Shown: piece after piece, positions 46,476 through 53,487 of the stretch
Position numbering within the stretch: the stretch's first letter is position 1
Layout of the letters: every line of letters begins with the position of its first letter
NCBI GenBank assembly: GCA_000769715.1
Contig: JROS01000028.1
Coordinates: 119,482-183,481 of the forward strand
Direction of reading: 5' to 3'
Source of the DNA: Desulfobulbus sp. Tol-SR
GTDB taxonomy: Bacteria; Desulfobacterota; Desulfobulbia; Desulfobulbales; Desulfocapsaceae
DNA length: 64,000 nucleotides
Program-made: the position numbers and the translations under genes
The notes under the pieces: model-generated
What the model was told of the DNA's origin: nothing
What the model saw: the letters and a program-made list of their open reading frames with translations, nothing else
Databases searched by the model: none

Positions 46476-48536
46476 TCACGTCTCATCGACCTGGGTACAG
46501 AAGTACTCGATGGTCTTCTGGGCGCAGGTGGTGCAGTAGCCGAGTTTCTTGAACATCGTGTCGATCATCCGGTCATAGAGTTTCTGGTTCTCCTCGTTGG
46601 TCCGGTTGGCGAGGGCGCCGATCAGGCTGCCGGCCCCGGCGATGTCCGATTTGAGGCGGACGTCGGTGACCGCCTTGACCAGCTCGAGGTTGTCCATGAA
46701 ATCGTAATCGGGCCTCACCGAGATCTTCTGGCCATAGATCTTGCGGATCGAGGTCCTAAACGAGTCCTTCTGCTCGCGGGTCTTCAGGCCCAGACAGTCC
46801 TCGACCGAATCGATGTAGCGCTCGTCGATCTTCAGGGCCTGCAGTTCGCCGGTCTGGGGGTTCTTGTACTTCCACATCCGGTCGGCGCCGAGATTCTCGG
46901 CGTCGATGCCGATGATCATGTTGACGTAGTTGATCACGTCCTTGCGAATGGCCAGCGGCTCGTCCATGTAGGCGTTGAACATCTCGGTCATGATCCGCTC
47001 CCGGTACAGCCCCTTGGCGATCTTGAGGTCGTCGAGGAACTTGGCCCGGTCGCCGGCGTCGGAGACATAGTCGAGGATCACCCGCTCCAGGGCGAGGAAG
47101 ATGTCGTAGGCATACATGCACTTGCCTTCGTTGGTGCCGGAGCTCTCGAGCATCAGCTGCACCGCCCGGCCGAGGTTGCGCTGGCCCAGGCCCTTCTGGC
47201 CGAAGCGCCTGGTGATGTCGTGATCCTGGTTCAACGTGTCGATGACCTCCGACAGCGTCTTCAGGCTCTTCTCCCCCGCCACCTCGCCGGCGGCGAGCTT
47301 CATCGTCTCGATCGCGGTCAGCTTCTCCGAACGCGGCAGGCGGGTCAGGACGGTCGCCACCGAGGCGGCGTAGTTGAGGTTCGGGTCCTGGTGCATGACG
47401 CTGCCGGTCAGGGTGGTCTTGGACTCGTTGCCGATGGCGTAGGCGGTCAGCTCGCTCTGCAGCTTGTAGTTGGTATTGTGCGAGACGTAGCAGATGCGGC
47501 AGCGGTCGACGATCGGCGCCTCCTCCTTCTCGGCCAGGAAGCGGTTGAATTCGGAGTTGTTGCTGGTGGCGATGATCAGGGTGTCGATCGGCCACTTGTA
47601 GCCGTCGATCTCGATCGTCCGGTTCTGGATGATGCCGAGGTAGACCTGGACCAGGTCCTTCTTGTTCTTGTAGATCTCGTCGCTGAAGTGGATGCCGCCG
47701 CCCGCCACCCGGGCCAGGGCGCCGCGCCGCAGATCGAAGCGGTAGGGGTTGTTGGTGTCGCTGATGTGGAGCAGCCGCTGGATCGACTCCTCGCCGAGGA
47801 GATCGACGGCGGACGAGGTGATCTTGTCCTTGGCCGGGTACTTGCCGGTCACCGTCCCCAGGCTCTCGATCAGCGGCACCGGGACGATGTCGATGAAATC
47901 GAGCATATCGTCGATCCTGCCGTCGGTATGCAGCCGGATCTCGTTCCAGATATAGGCGGAGCAGGCCCCCAGCGGCCGGTAGTTGTCATACCAGGTGCGC
48001 AGCTGGCGATCCTCGACCCGGTAGCGCCGGGCCAGGTACTGCTCCGATTCGGCCCGGGTCTCGTGGGTGTTCATCGCCAGGATCATCGGGTCCTCGTAGG
48101 TCTGCGACTCGATGACCTTGATATTGCCGTAGCCGCCCAGCTGATCGAGATTGTTGAAACGGAAGGTATATTTCCGGTTCTGCGGCAGCGACAGGAAATT
48201 GCGGTACATCGCGCAGAGATACTCGACCAGGAAGGTCTTGCCGTTGCCCGGCTCGCCGACCAGGACAAAGGCCATCTCCTTCGACGACCCGCCCTCCGAG
48301 GCGTCCTTGACAAAGGAGACGAAGGAGTTGATCTCGTCGTACATGCCGACGATGTGCTTCCTGCCTTCTCGGAATATGCGAAAATCGAAGGTCGACTTGC
48401 CGTTGACCACGACCTTGTCGATCTCCCGGCCGAGGATCATCCGGCTGACACCCTGGAAGGCGTTCTCGAAGACCCGCTCGCCCTTCTTGACCGCCGTGAT
48501 GTGATTGGTCAGCGTGTTGTTCTTTGGCGTTGCCAT
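46476..48536 (-). CDS. PrkA (YeaG-like) serine protein kinase
   Basis: First gene of a four-gene stress cluster (686 residues). PrkA proteins combine an AAA+ ATPase core with a C-terminal part that resembles protein kinases. Here Walker A is GEPGNGKT (94-101), and the core shows VGMYDEINSFVSFVKDA, SAVDLLGEESIQRLLHI and GGIHFSDEIYKNKKD; an arginine-rich stretch and HRCRICYVSH-like cysteines (DRCRICYVS) follow. In E. coli, YeaG phosphorylates serine residues and helps cells survive nutrient starvation. The second Met (48536) is preferred over 48539 because of its better distance from GGAGGAG. A promoter is visible upstream. Confidence 0.9.
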   Translation of the reverse strand: MATPKNNTLTNHITAVKKGERVFENAFQGVSRMILGREIDKVVVNGKSTFDFRIFREGRKHIVGMYDEINSFVSFVKDASEGGSSKEMAFVLVGEPGNGKTFLVEYLCAMYRNFLSLPQNRKYTFRFNNLDQLGGYGNIKVIESQTYEDPMILAMNTHETRAESEQYLARRYRVEDRQLRTWYDNYRPLGACSAYIWNEIRLHTDGRIDDMLDFIDIVPVPLIESLGTVTGKYPAKDKITSSAVDLLGEESIQRLLHISDTNNPYRFDLRRGALARVAGGGIHFSDEIYKNKKDLVQVYLGIIQNRTIEIDGYKWPIDTLIIATSNNSEFNRFLAEKEEAPIVDRCRICYVSHNTNYKLQSELTAYAIGNESKTTLTGSVMHQDPNLNYAASVATVLTRLPRSEKLTAIETMKLAAGEVAGEKSLKTLSEVIDTLNQDHDITRRFGQKGLGQRNLGRAVQLMLESSGTNEGKCMYAYDIFLALERVILDYVSDAGDRAKFLDDLKIAKGLYRERIMTEMFNAYMDEPLAIRKDVINYVNMIIGIDAENLGADRMWKYKNPQTGELQALKIDERYIDSVEDCLGLKTREQKDSFRTSIRKIYGQKISVRPDYDFMDNLELVKAVTDVRLKSDIAGAGSLIGALANRTNEENQKLYDRMIDTMFKKLGYCTTCAQKTIEYFCTQVDET

Positions 48537-48589
48537 CATGCTCCTCCCTGGAAGCGGTTGATGTGAATGAGGATCGATGCCTTTCCTTT

Positions 48590-48618
48590 ATTATCAGCAT
48601 TCCCCCGGGCGAATTCAA
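48590..48618 (-). promoter_or_regulatory. Sigma-70-type promoter of the prkA cluster
   Basis: On the minus strand TTGAAT (48618-48613), a 17-base spacer and GATAAT (48595-48590) precede the prkA start by about 50 bases. It is the best promoter-like sequence upstream of the four-gene run. Confidence 0.55.
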
Positions 48619-48731
48619 GGAAATGTTCATTTGATTACTATTTCGTAAGGTTATGCGATCATGTTTCCCGGAGAGGATGCTGAAGACTGCGATTGCCCGG
48701 TTGATACTTCTTGACCGAGATGGAATAAACA

Positions 48732-48750
48732 ACTAATACGGTGAATTAGT
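48732..48750. repeat. Inverted repeat at the left side of the AT-rich island
   Basis: ACTAAT (48732-48737) and ATTAGT (48745-48750) flank a seven-base centre. It may be an operator for the divergent genes or a remnant of an insertion boundary; it has no matching copy on the right side that I could find. Confidence 0.35.
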
Positions 48751-48928
48751 GCACTCAAAGCGCTCCTGATGATTGGCAGGAGGGGTCGATCTCGGGGGCA
48801 AAACGACATACAACCACTACTGGGGCAGGAACAAATCAGAAGAATTTGGTAATCATTCCAGATAACATCACAAAGAGTGTGTTAACTGGAAATCCACATT
48901 CACTTGTTAGCGATTAAAAGGAATATCA

Positions 48929-49570
48929 ATGTCTCCAAAACAAAATGGCACATACTACTTAGGCCGAGTTATTAAACTTGGGGTTTTGGACCATGAGAAA
49001 GTAATGGCAGCCATTGAGATGCCGAGGCCAATTACAGCTTGGGGCTTTGATTGGACGTTTATTAAAACAAAAAGAAAAACGTTGAATAATACAGAGTATA
49101 TCTATTCTAAACTGTGCAAATATTCACCAAATGCTGAGGTTACTGTTATTGATCCAGATAAAAGTGAAGAGATCAAAAAGGATGAACCAAACCTACATAT
49201 GAAAGAATATCTCGAAATGAGATCAACAGATAAAATGAAAATAGAAGAGGAAAGTGGTGGAGACAGTAGTATTTCAACAAATCTCCCAGAATTAGTAAAA
49301 AGAGCATCTGAGCAAACCAAAGAAAAGCCATTCAAGCCACCAAATCGTGTCGATATCGGTGATGCCGCAATCTTAATGGCCGCGGATGGTTATGGTACCG
49401 GTTTTGTAAAGGGTCGACAAAAAGGTGAGATAGTAGTAATCAAGACATCAGAAACAATCAAGAATTTCACTTTTGCAAAAGACGCTGAACCCGATGATTT
49501 GTTCCGTAAGGCGTATGAAATTTTAAGTAAAATAAAAGATGATCGTCATATGGAACATGGTAAGAAATGA
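48929..49570 (+). CDS. Unrecognised protein, first gene of the AT-rich island
   Basis: A 213-residue soluble protein that I cannot place in a family. The first 90 residues look like a compact domain (YYLGRVIKLGVLDHEKVMAAIEM, seen in part, and PITAWGFDWTFIKTKRKTL), followed by a charged, Lys/Glu-rich middle (about 95-150) and a smaller C-terminal part with IGDAAILMAADGYGTGFVKGRQKGE. There are no membrane segments or catalytic motifs I can name. Codon use is AT-rich, unlike the GC-rich genes around the island, which suggests transfer. Its last bases overlap the start of the next small gene (ATGA), so the two were probably translated together. Its neighbour genes encode a restriction-modification system. 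Confidence 0.65.
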   Translation: MSPKQNGTYYLGRVIKLGVLDHEKVMAAIEMPRPITAWGFDWTFIKTKRKTLNNTEYIYSKLCKYSPNAEVTVIDPDKSEEIKKDEPNLHMKEYLEMRSTDKMKIEEESGGDSSISTNLPELVKRASEQTKEKPFKPPNRVDIGDAAILMAADGYGTGFVKGRQKGEIVVIKTSETIKNFTFAKDAEPDDLFRKAYEILSKIKDDRHMEHGKK

Positions 49571-49746
49571 AATTTCTTGAAATCGGCAGAGTTATATTCA
49601 TATCTCCAGAGTGTTTATTGCTTTTACTCGCTACAGCAATTTATTTTTATTATCCGGAATCATTTATAGACATTGGCAATCAATTTAAAAGCAACTACGA
49701 AGTTTGGAAATTCATACCAACGACCGGCTTCACCCGGACCCGGTAA
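49567..49746 (+). CDS. Small one-helix membrane protein, probably C-terminally truncated
   Basis: A 59-residue frame beginning in an ATGA overlap with the gene before it. It has one clear transmembrane segment (SPECLLLLLATAIYFYYP, about 13-30) followed by a short polar part. The last nine residues (TTGFTRTR and the stop) are coded by an abruptly GC-rich stretch from about 49720, unlike the AT-rich gene body, so the original gene was probably longer and was cut when the vsr module joined here. Function is unknown; coupling to the upstream soluble protein suggests a two-component effector/membrane pair, but that is speculative. Confidence 0.5.
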   Translation: MKFLEIGRVIFISPECLLLLLATAIYFYYPESFIDIGNQFKSNYEVWKFIPTTGFTRTR

Positions 49747-49791
49747 ACAGTTCCGGTCCAGTGAACTCCACGTTCGAGCACAAAGACATCG

Positions 49792-50322
49792 ATGACTGAT
49801 ATCCTCACCAAAAAGCAACGATCTAAACTGATGTCAAAGGTTCGTAGCCGAGACACTAAGCCGGAATGGATTCTCCGATGTGGACTGCATAGACTTGGAT
49901 TTAGATACCGTCTCAAGAACAGCAACTTACCAGGTAGCCCGGATCTCGTCTTTCCCAAGTTCCATGCTGCCGTGTTTGTGCACGGGTGTTATTGGCACAG
50001 GCATCCCGGCTGTAAAGCAGCTAGCACTCCGAAAAGCAATATCGATTTCTGGGATAAGAAATTCACTGAAAATGTTGAAAGAGACCGTCGAATTATAAGA
50101 CAGCTCGAAAACCTTGGCTGGCGGATTTTGGTGGTATGGGAGTGCGAATTGACCAAAAAAGCGGTTGAAACCATTCAACGGGTCACTTTTTGGCTTGGCC
50201 AAGGCAATCTATGTTATAATGGTGAAGTTACACAACATGAGTTGCTATCAGTGGCTGAGAAAAAAATACGTTATCGCATATCCTCATATGATAACGATCC
50301 TGATTTTGATGAATCAAAATAG
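49792..50322 (+). CDS. Very short patch repair endonuclease Vsr
   Basis: Mismatch endonuclease that nicks beside T:G mismatches arising from deaminated 5-methylcytosine (176 residues). The alignment with E. coli Vsr is good even in numbering: catalytic Asp51 (GSPDLVF), Phe62 and His64 (VFVHG), Trp68 (CYWHRHPGC), with MSKVRSRDTKPE at the N-terminus that starts the family. It is followed 14 bases later by the cytosine methyltransferase whose sites it would protect. AT-rich codon use marks it as part of the acquired island. Confidence 0.93.
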   Translation: MTDILTKKQRSKLMSKVRSRDTKPEWILRCGLHRLGFRYRLKNSNLPGSPDLVFPKFHAAVFVHGCYWHRHPGCKAASTPKSNIDFWDKKFTENVERDRRIIRQLENLGWRILVVWECELTKKAVETIQRVTFWLGQGNLCYNGEVTQHELLSVAEKKIRYRISSYDNDPDFDESK

Positions 50323-50336
50323 ATGGGTAAGTCATT

Positions 50337-51536
50337 ATGCAAACGGAACCATTTGCCGTTATTGATCTTTTTTCCGGAGCTGGAGGAATGAGCTACGGGT
50401 TCCATAAGCATCCCGCTTTCAAGGTAATAGCCGCAGCCGATGCTGAACTGGGAAAGCCAAGCACTGGGCAGGGAAAGCTACAGTGCAATAGCACCTATTT
50501 TAAGAATATTGGTTTGGAGCCAGCCCGATTGGATTTGACGACAGTTGTTCCTGACAAATTGCGTTCAAAACTTTCTTTGTCTGACCAACAGCATATCACT
50601 GTTCTTGCAACGTGCCCGCCATGCACCGGGTTCAGTCGAGCCAACCCTGAAAATCACCTCCGTGATGACAAGCGAAACAGTTTAGTGCGTCGATCTGCTC
50701 AGTTCGCTGTTGCCCTATCAGTGGATATTGTTGTCATGGAAAATGCTCGTGAGCTGATGCGAGGCAACTTCAAACACCACTATGAGTGGTTCCGGGAGCA
50801 TCTTGAGACTCACGGATACAACGTCTTTGGCAGAACCTACATGCTATCCAGATTCGGCTTACCACAGATTCGTGAGCGGGCAATTGTGATCGCCGCCAAA
50901 CAATACCTTCCGCTGCATACGTTGGATAGTCTCTGGGATGGCTGGGGTGCTGCAGATGAAGCTATGACGGTCAAAAGAACTTTTGAAATGATAACAGCGA
51001 ATGCCGATGGCTTCGATCTTTACCCGGATTTCTCATCCGACATAGTGCGGCGCAGAATAGCAGCTATTCCAAAGAACGGCGGCTCATGGATGGATCTCTT
51101 GCAGCGTAGTGATGCCGACGAATTGTTAACTGATGCGATGAAGCGAATCGTCGCCCGTAAGCGTTTCGGTTCCTACCCTGACGTTTACGGTCGCATGGCC
51201 TGGGGCAAACCCGCCCCCACAATCAAACGCGAGTGCTCCCATGTTGGAAACGGACGATATGTTCACCCCGAAAATGACCGCCTATGTTCTGTGCGAGAGA
51301 TGGCTGCGTTACAAGGGTTTCCAAACGATTTCGTACTCAACGGGGCTGCCGTATCGAACATGTATCGTCACATAGGCGATGCTGTCCCCCCCTTGATTTC
51401 CTACCAGCTAGCACACCTTGCCTACTGGATTCTGACCGGGAAGCAATCCGAGATCAAAGATATACTCCTACCTGGGACTAACCTAAAACCATCGGACATA
51501 ATGAAAAAAGGCCAGCAGGAGCTTTTCTATGATTGA
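50337..51536 (+). CDS. DNA (cytosine-5)-methyltransferase
   Basis: C5-cytosine methyltransferase of a type II system (399 residues). Motif I is DLFSGAGGMS (10-19), motif IV CPPCTGFS (93-100) with the catalytic Cys96, motif VI ENAREL (135-140; ENV in most relatives), motif VIII QIRERA (177-182), a target-recognition region between about 200 and 320, then VREMAALQGFPNDF and the final GDAVPP. The recognition sequence cannot be read from the protein. It lies between vsr and a probable restriction enzyme gene that overlaps its end by eight bases. Confidence 0.92.
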   Translation: MQTEPFAVIDLFSGAGGMSYGFHKHPAFKVIAAADAELGKPSTGQGKLQCNSTYFKNIGLEPARLDLTTVVPDKLRSKLSLSDQQHITVLATCPPCTGFSRANPENHLRDDKRNSLVRRSAQFAVALSVDIVVMENARELMRGNFKHHYEWFREHLETHGYNVFGRTYMLSRFGLPQIRERAIVIAAKQYLPLHTLDSLWDGWGAADEAMTVKRTFEMITANADGFDLYPDFSSDIVRRRIAAIPKNGGSWMDLLQRSDADELLTDAMKRIVARKRFGSYPDVYGRMAWGKPAPTIKRECSHVGNGRYVHPENDRLCSVREMAALQGFPNDFVLNGAAVSNMYRHIGDAVPPLISYQLAHLAYWILTGKQSEIKDILLPGTNLKPSDIMKKGQQELFYD

Positions 51537-52230
51537 TTTTGTCATCTCGGTAACTGCAGCTGAGGAGCGAAGGCTCAAAGAGTTCATCGGTGCTTTAAGA
51601 ACGAGCTGTAAAGTGGAGATGAATCCGGTATCTCCTTTTAGTAACGATACATTTGAGAGCGAATTCCGGTCAAAACTCCTTACTCATCACTGTTTTATGG
51701 GTTCGCCCTTATTTCAGGAAAGCTTCGATTCCGCCTTCATCGCGGCCTGTTCGCATGCTGGTCACAAGGTTGAAGAATCGGCCGATGGACAACGGTTCTG
51801 GGATGTAATAATTGATGGAAGAAGAATCAGCTTGAAGTCGTCGAAAGCCAAAAGTCTTCGCCAAGATACGCTCCATATCAGCAAGCTTACTGAAGCTGCG
51901 TGGATTCAGGATTGCAGGACTGCGTCTAAGCGCCGTGAGCACACGCGTCGCCTCTTTAAAGAGTACTGCGAAGAAGTCGATGCCATTGTGCAGTTGCGGT
52001 ATTTTGATTCCTTGCATCGCTATGAACTTGTCGAAATTCCCGTTCCCCTTTTTTCTCAAATAATGGATATCGGTCGAGAGCATTTCGCAGCTGATGGCCC
52101 AACGATTAATATTCCTATCGGGAAAAACCCGCCCGACTTCACATTGAAGCTGGATAGGTCTGACGCAAAGGTCACAATTGCAAAAATAAACAAGCAATTG
52201 TGTTTGGTGCATGGGATATGGCAACTTTAG
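51529..52230 (+). CDS. Probable type II restriction endonuclease (PD-(D/E)xK-like)
   Basis: A 233-residue protein whose gene overlaps the methyltransferase gene. I do not recognise a specific restriction enzyme, but RFWDVIIDGRRISLKSSKAKS contains Asp92 and, ten residues on, S-L-K with Lys103, a common variant of the PD-(D/E)xK nuclease core (Ser in place of the acidic residue). Glu65 (LFQESFDSAF) may supply the missing carboxylate. The position directly beside a C5 methyltransferase and vsr is the main support. It could instead be another nuclease or an accessory protein. Its AT-rich codons match the rest of the island. Confidence 0.7.
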   Translation: MIDFVISVTAAEERRLKEFIGALRTSCKVEMNPVSPFSNDTFESEFRSKLLTHHCFMGSPLFQESFDSAFIAACSHAGHKVEESADGQRFWDVIIDGRRISLKSSKAKSLRQDTLHISKLTEAAWIQDCRTASKRREHTRRLFKEYCEEVDAIVQLRYFDSLHRYELVEIPVPLFSQIMDIGREHFAADGPTINIPIGKNPPDFTLKLDRSDAKVTIAKINKQLCLVHGIWQL

Positions 52231-52241
52231 GAGACAAGATT

Positions 52242-52682
52242 ATGTCGAAAGTACTGGTTGTGTATTGCAGCATGTCAGGAAACACCAAAGCCGCAGCGGA
52301 GGCGATTGCGGCTGGTGCCAGGAAGGCCGGGGCTCAGGTCACGATCAAAACCGGCGCTGAGGCGCAGCCGATGGACCTGGTGGAATATGATGCCGTCGCT
52401 TTGGGTTCCTACGATGCCTTCAGCTACATGGGGGGTGAACTGAAGGGCTTTTTTGATCGGGCATACTACCCGACGCAAGGCCAGGTGACGGACAAGCCGT
52501 ATGCCGCCTTTGTTACGCACGGCGGCGGCGGAAGGGCCATTCAGAGCATCGAGTCGATCGCCAAGTCCTTCAAACTCAGCAAGATCGTCGAACCTTCATC
52601 GATCAAGGGCAAGCCTGAAGGGCAGGCAATCACCGATCTGGAGAACCTCGGCGCCAAGTTAGCCGCTGCAGCCGGAAAGTAG
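52242..52682 (+). CDS. Flavodoxin family protein
   Basis: A 146-residue single-domain flavodoxin that carries one or two electrons on FMN. The phosphate loop SMSGNTK is at residues 10-16, followed by the family-typical YDAVALGSYDAFSYMGGELKG (in part) and AFVTHGGGGRAIQSIE. The start at 52242 follows AGGAG just after the restriction gene ends. Its base composition is back to the GC-rich level of the chromosome, so it is outside the acquired island. Partners are unknown. Confidence 0.85.
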   Translation: MSKVLVVYCSMSGNTKAAAEAIAAGARKAGAQVTIKTGAEAQPMDLVEYDAVALGSYDAFSYMGGELKGFFDRAYYPTQGQVTDKPYAAFVTHGGGGRAIQSIESIAKSFKLSKIVEPSSIKGKPEGQAITDLENLGAKLAAAAGK

Positions 52683-52732
52683 CCAAAACAGTCAACCGCA
52701 ACTGCAACACCCTTCACCCAAGGTACTCCACT

Positions 52733-53116
52733 ATGAAAACTGCGATCACCACCAGCCATGCCCCCGCCGCCATCGGCCCGTATTCCCAGGCCATCGCCTG
52801 TTGCGGTCTGGTCTTCATCTCCGGCCAGCTGCCGATCGATCCGGCCACCGGCAAGCTGATCGAAGCCCCGATCGCCGACCGGACCCGGCAGGTGCTGCGC
52901 AACATCGAGGCCATCGCCAGGGCCGCCGGTGGGGAGCTGGCGGGGATCGCCAAGACTACCATCTTCCTCACCGATCTCGCCGACTTCCAGGCCGTCAACC
53001 GCGCCTACGGCGAGTTTTTCCCGACCGCCCCGCCGGCCCGCTCGACCGTCCAGGTGGTTGCCCTGCCGCTGGGCTCGAATATCGAGATCGAGGCTGTTTT
53101 GCAGCTTCCGAGTTGA
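52733..53116 (+). CDS. RidA-family enamine/imine deaminase
   Basis: A 127-residue trimeric RidA (UK114/YjgF) protein that hydrolyses reactive 2-aminoacrylate and other enamines made by PLP enzymes. Family signatures are AAIGPYSQAI near the start, FISGQLPIDPATGKL, the catalytic Arg in PPARSTVQV and the terminal IEIEAVL. It follows the flavodoxin gene by 50 bases, and downstream lies a repeat-rich gap. Confidence 0.93.
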   Translation: MKTAITTSHAPAAIGPYSQAIACCGLVFISGQLPIDPATGKLIEAPIADRTRQVLRNIEAIARAAGGELAGIAKTTIFLTDLADFQAVNRAYGEFFPTAPPARSTVQVVALPLGSNIEIEAVLQLPS

Positions 53117-53216
53117 TCGGGATGGGGGAAAAACCTTGTCGCTGGGGCATCTTGCAAGATGAACTGCTGCGGGTTCGGTCACTTTGGCCAAGGATGAGAG
53201 CTCCTGCCAGGAAGGA

Positions 53217-53253
53217 CGAGATTTCTCGCTTCGCTTCGAAATGACAGGAGGGG
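53217..53253. repeat. Dispersed repeat, copy 1
   Basis: A 37-base element beginning CGAGATTTCTCGCTTCG and ending ATGACAGGAGGGG. It is identical to the copy at 53286 and carries short inner dyads (CGAGATTTCTCG; CGCTTCG/CGAAAT-type), as in the widespread intergenic family that reads TGTCATTTCGA...GAGAAATCTCG on the other strand. Confidence 0.75.
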
Positions 53254-53285
53254 GCGAGATCCTGGCCTTTGCCCTATCGGGAAGG

Positions 53286-53322
53286 CGAGATTTCTCGCTT
53301 CGCTTCGAAATGACAGGAGGGG
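53286..53322. repeat. Dispersed repeat, copy 2
   Basis: Same 37 bases as copy 1, in the same orientation 69 bases further on. The bases upstream (GAAGG) also agree, so a larger unit was probably duplicated. Confidence 0.75.
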
Positions 53323-53386
53323 AAGGTCGAAATGCCTTTATAAGGCGGCGGGGGTGGCATCTCGGCCTTCGCCCTACCGGGATTCA

Positions 53387-53423
53387 CGAGGTTTCTCGCT
53401 TCGCCCGAATGCATTGTGACAGG
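53387..53423. repeat. Dispersed repeat, degenerate copy 3
   Basis: CGAGGTTTCTCGCTTCGC then a diverged middle and TGTGACAGG. It keeps both ends of the element and shows that the array is older than the two perfect copies. Confidence 0.55.
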
Positions 53424-53487
53424 CTGATCCACCCCGTCGAGCGGATCAGCCTTGATGGACGCCCTCCCGGTCAGGGCCGGCGGATGG

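Larger units (their letters stand above)
48537..48928. other. Region between prkA and the AT-rich island
   Basis: About 390 bases. It holds the prkA promoter and leader, a six-base inverted repeat (48732-48750), and then increasingly AT-rich sequence that marks the left side of the island. AAAAGGAATATCA precedes the first island gene. No additional gene is supported. Confidence 0.5.
53117..53487. other. Repeat-rich gap between ridA and purL
   Basis: About 370 bases without a credible gene. It is dominated by two nearly identical copies and one degenerate copy of a dispersed repeat. The last 60 bases lead to the end of purL on the other strand. Confidence 0.6.
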
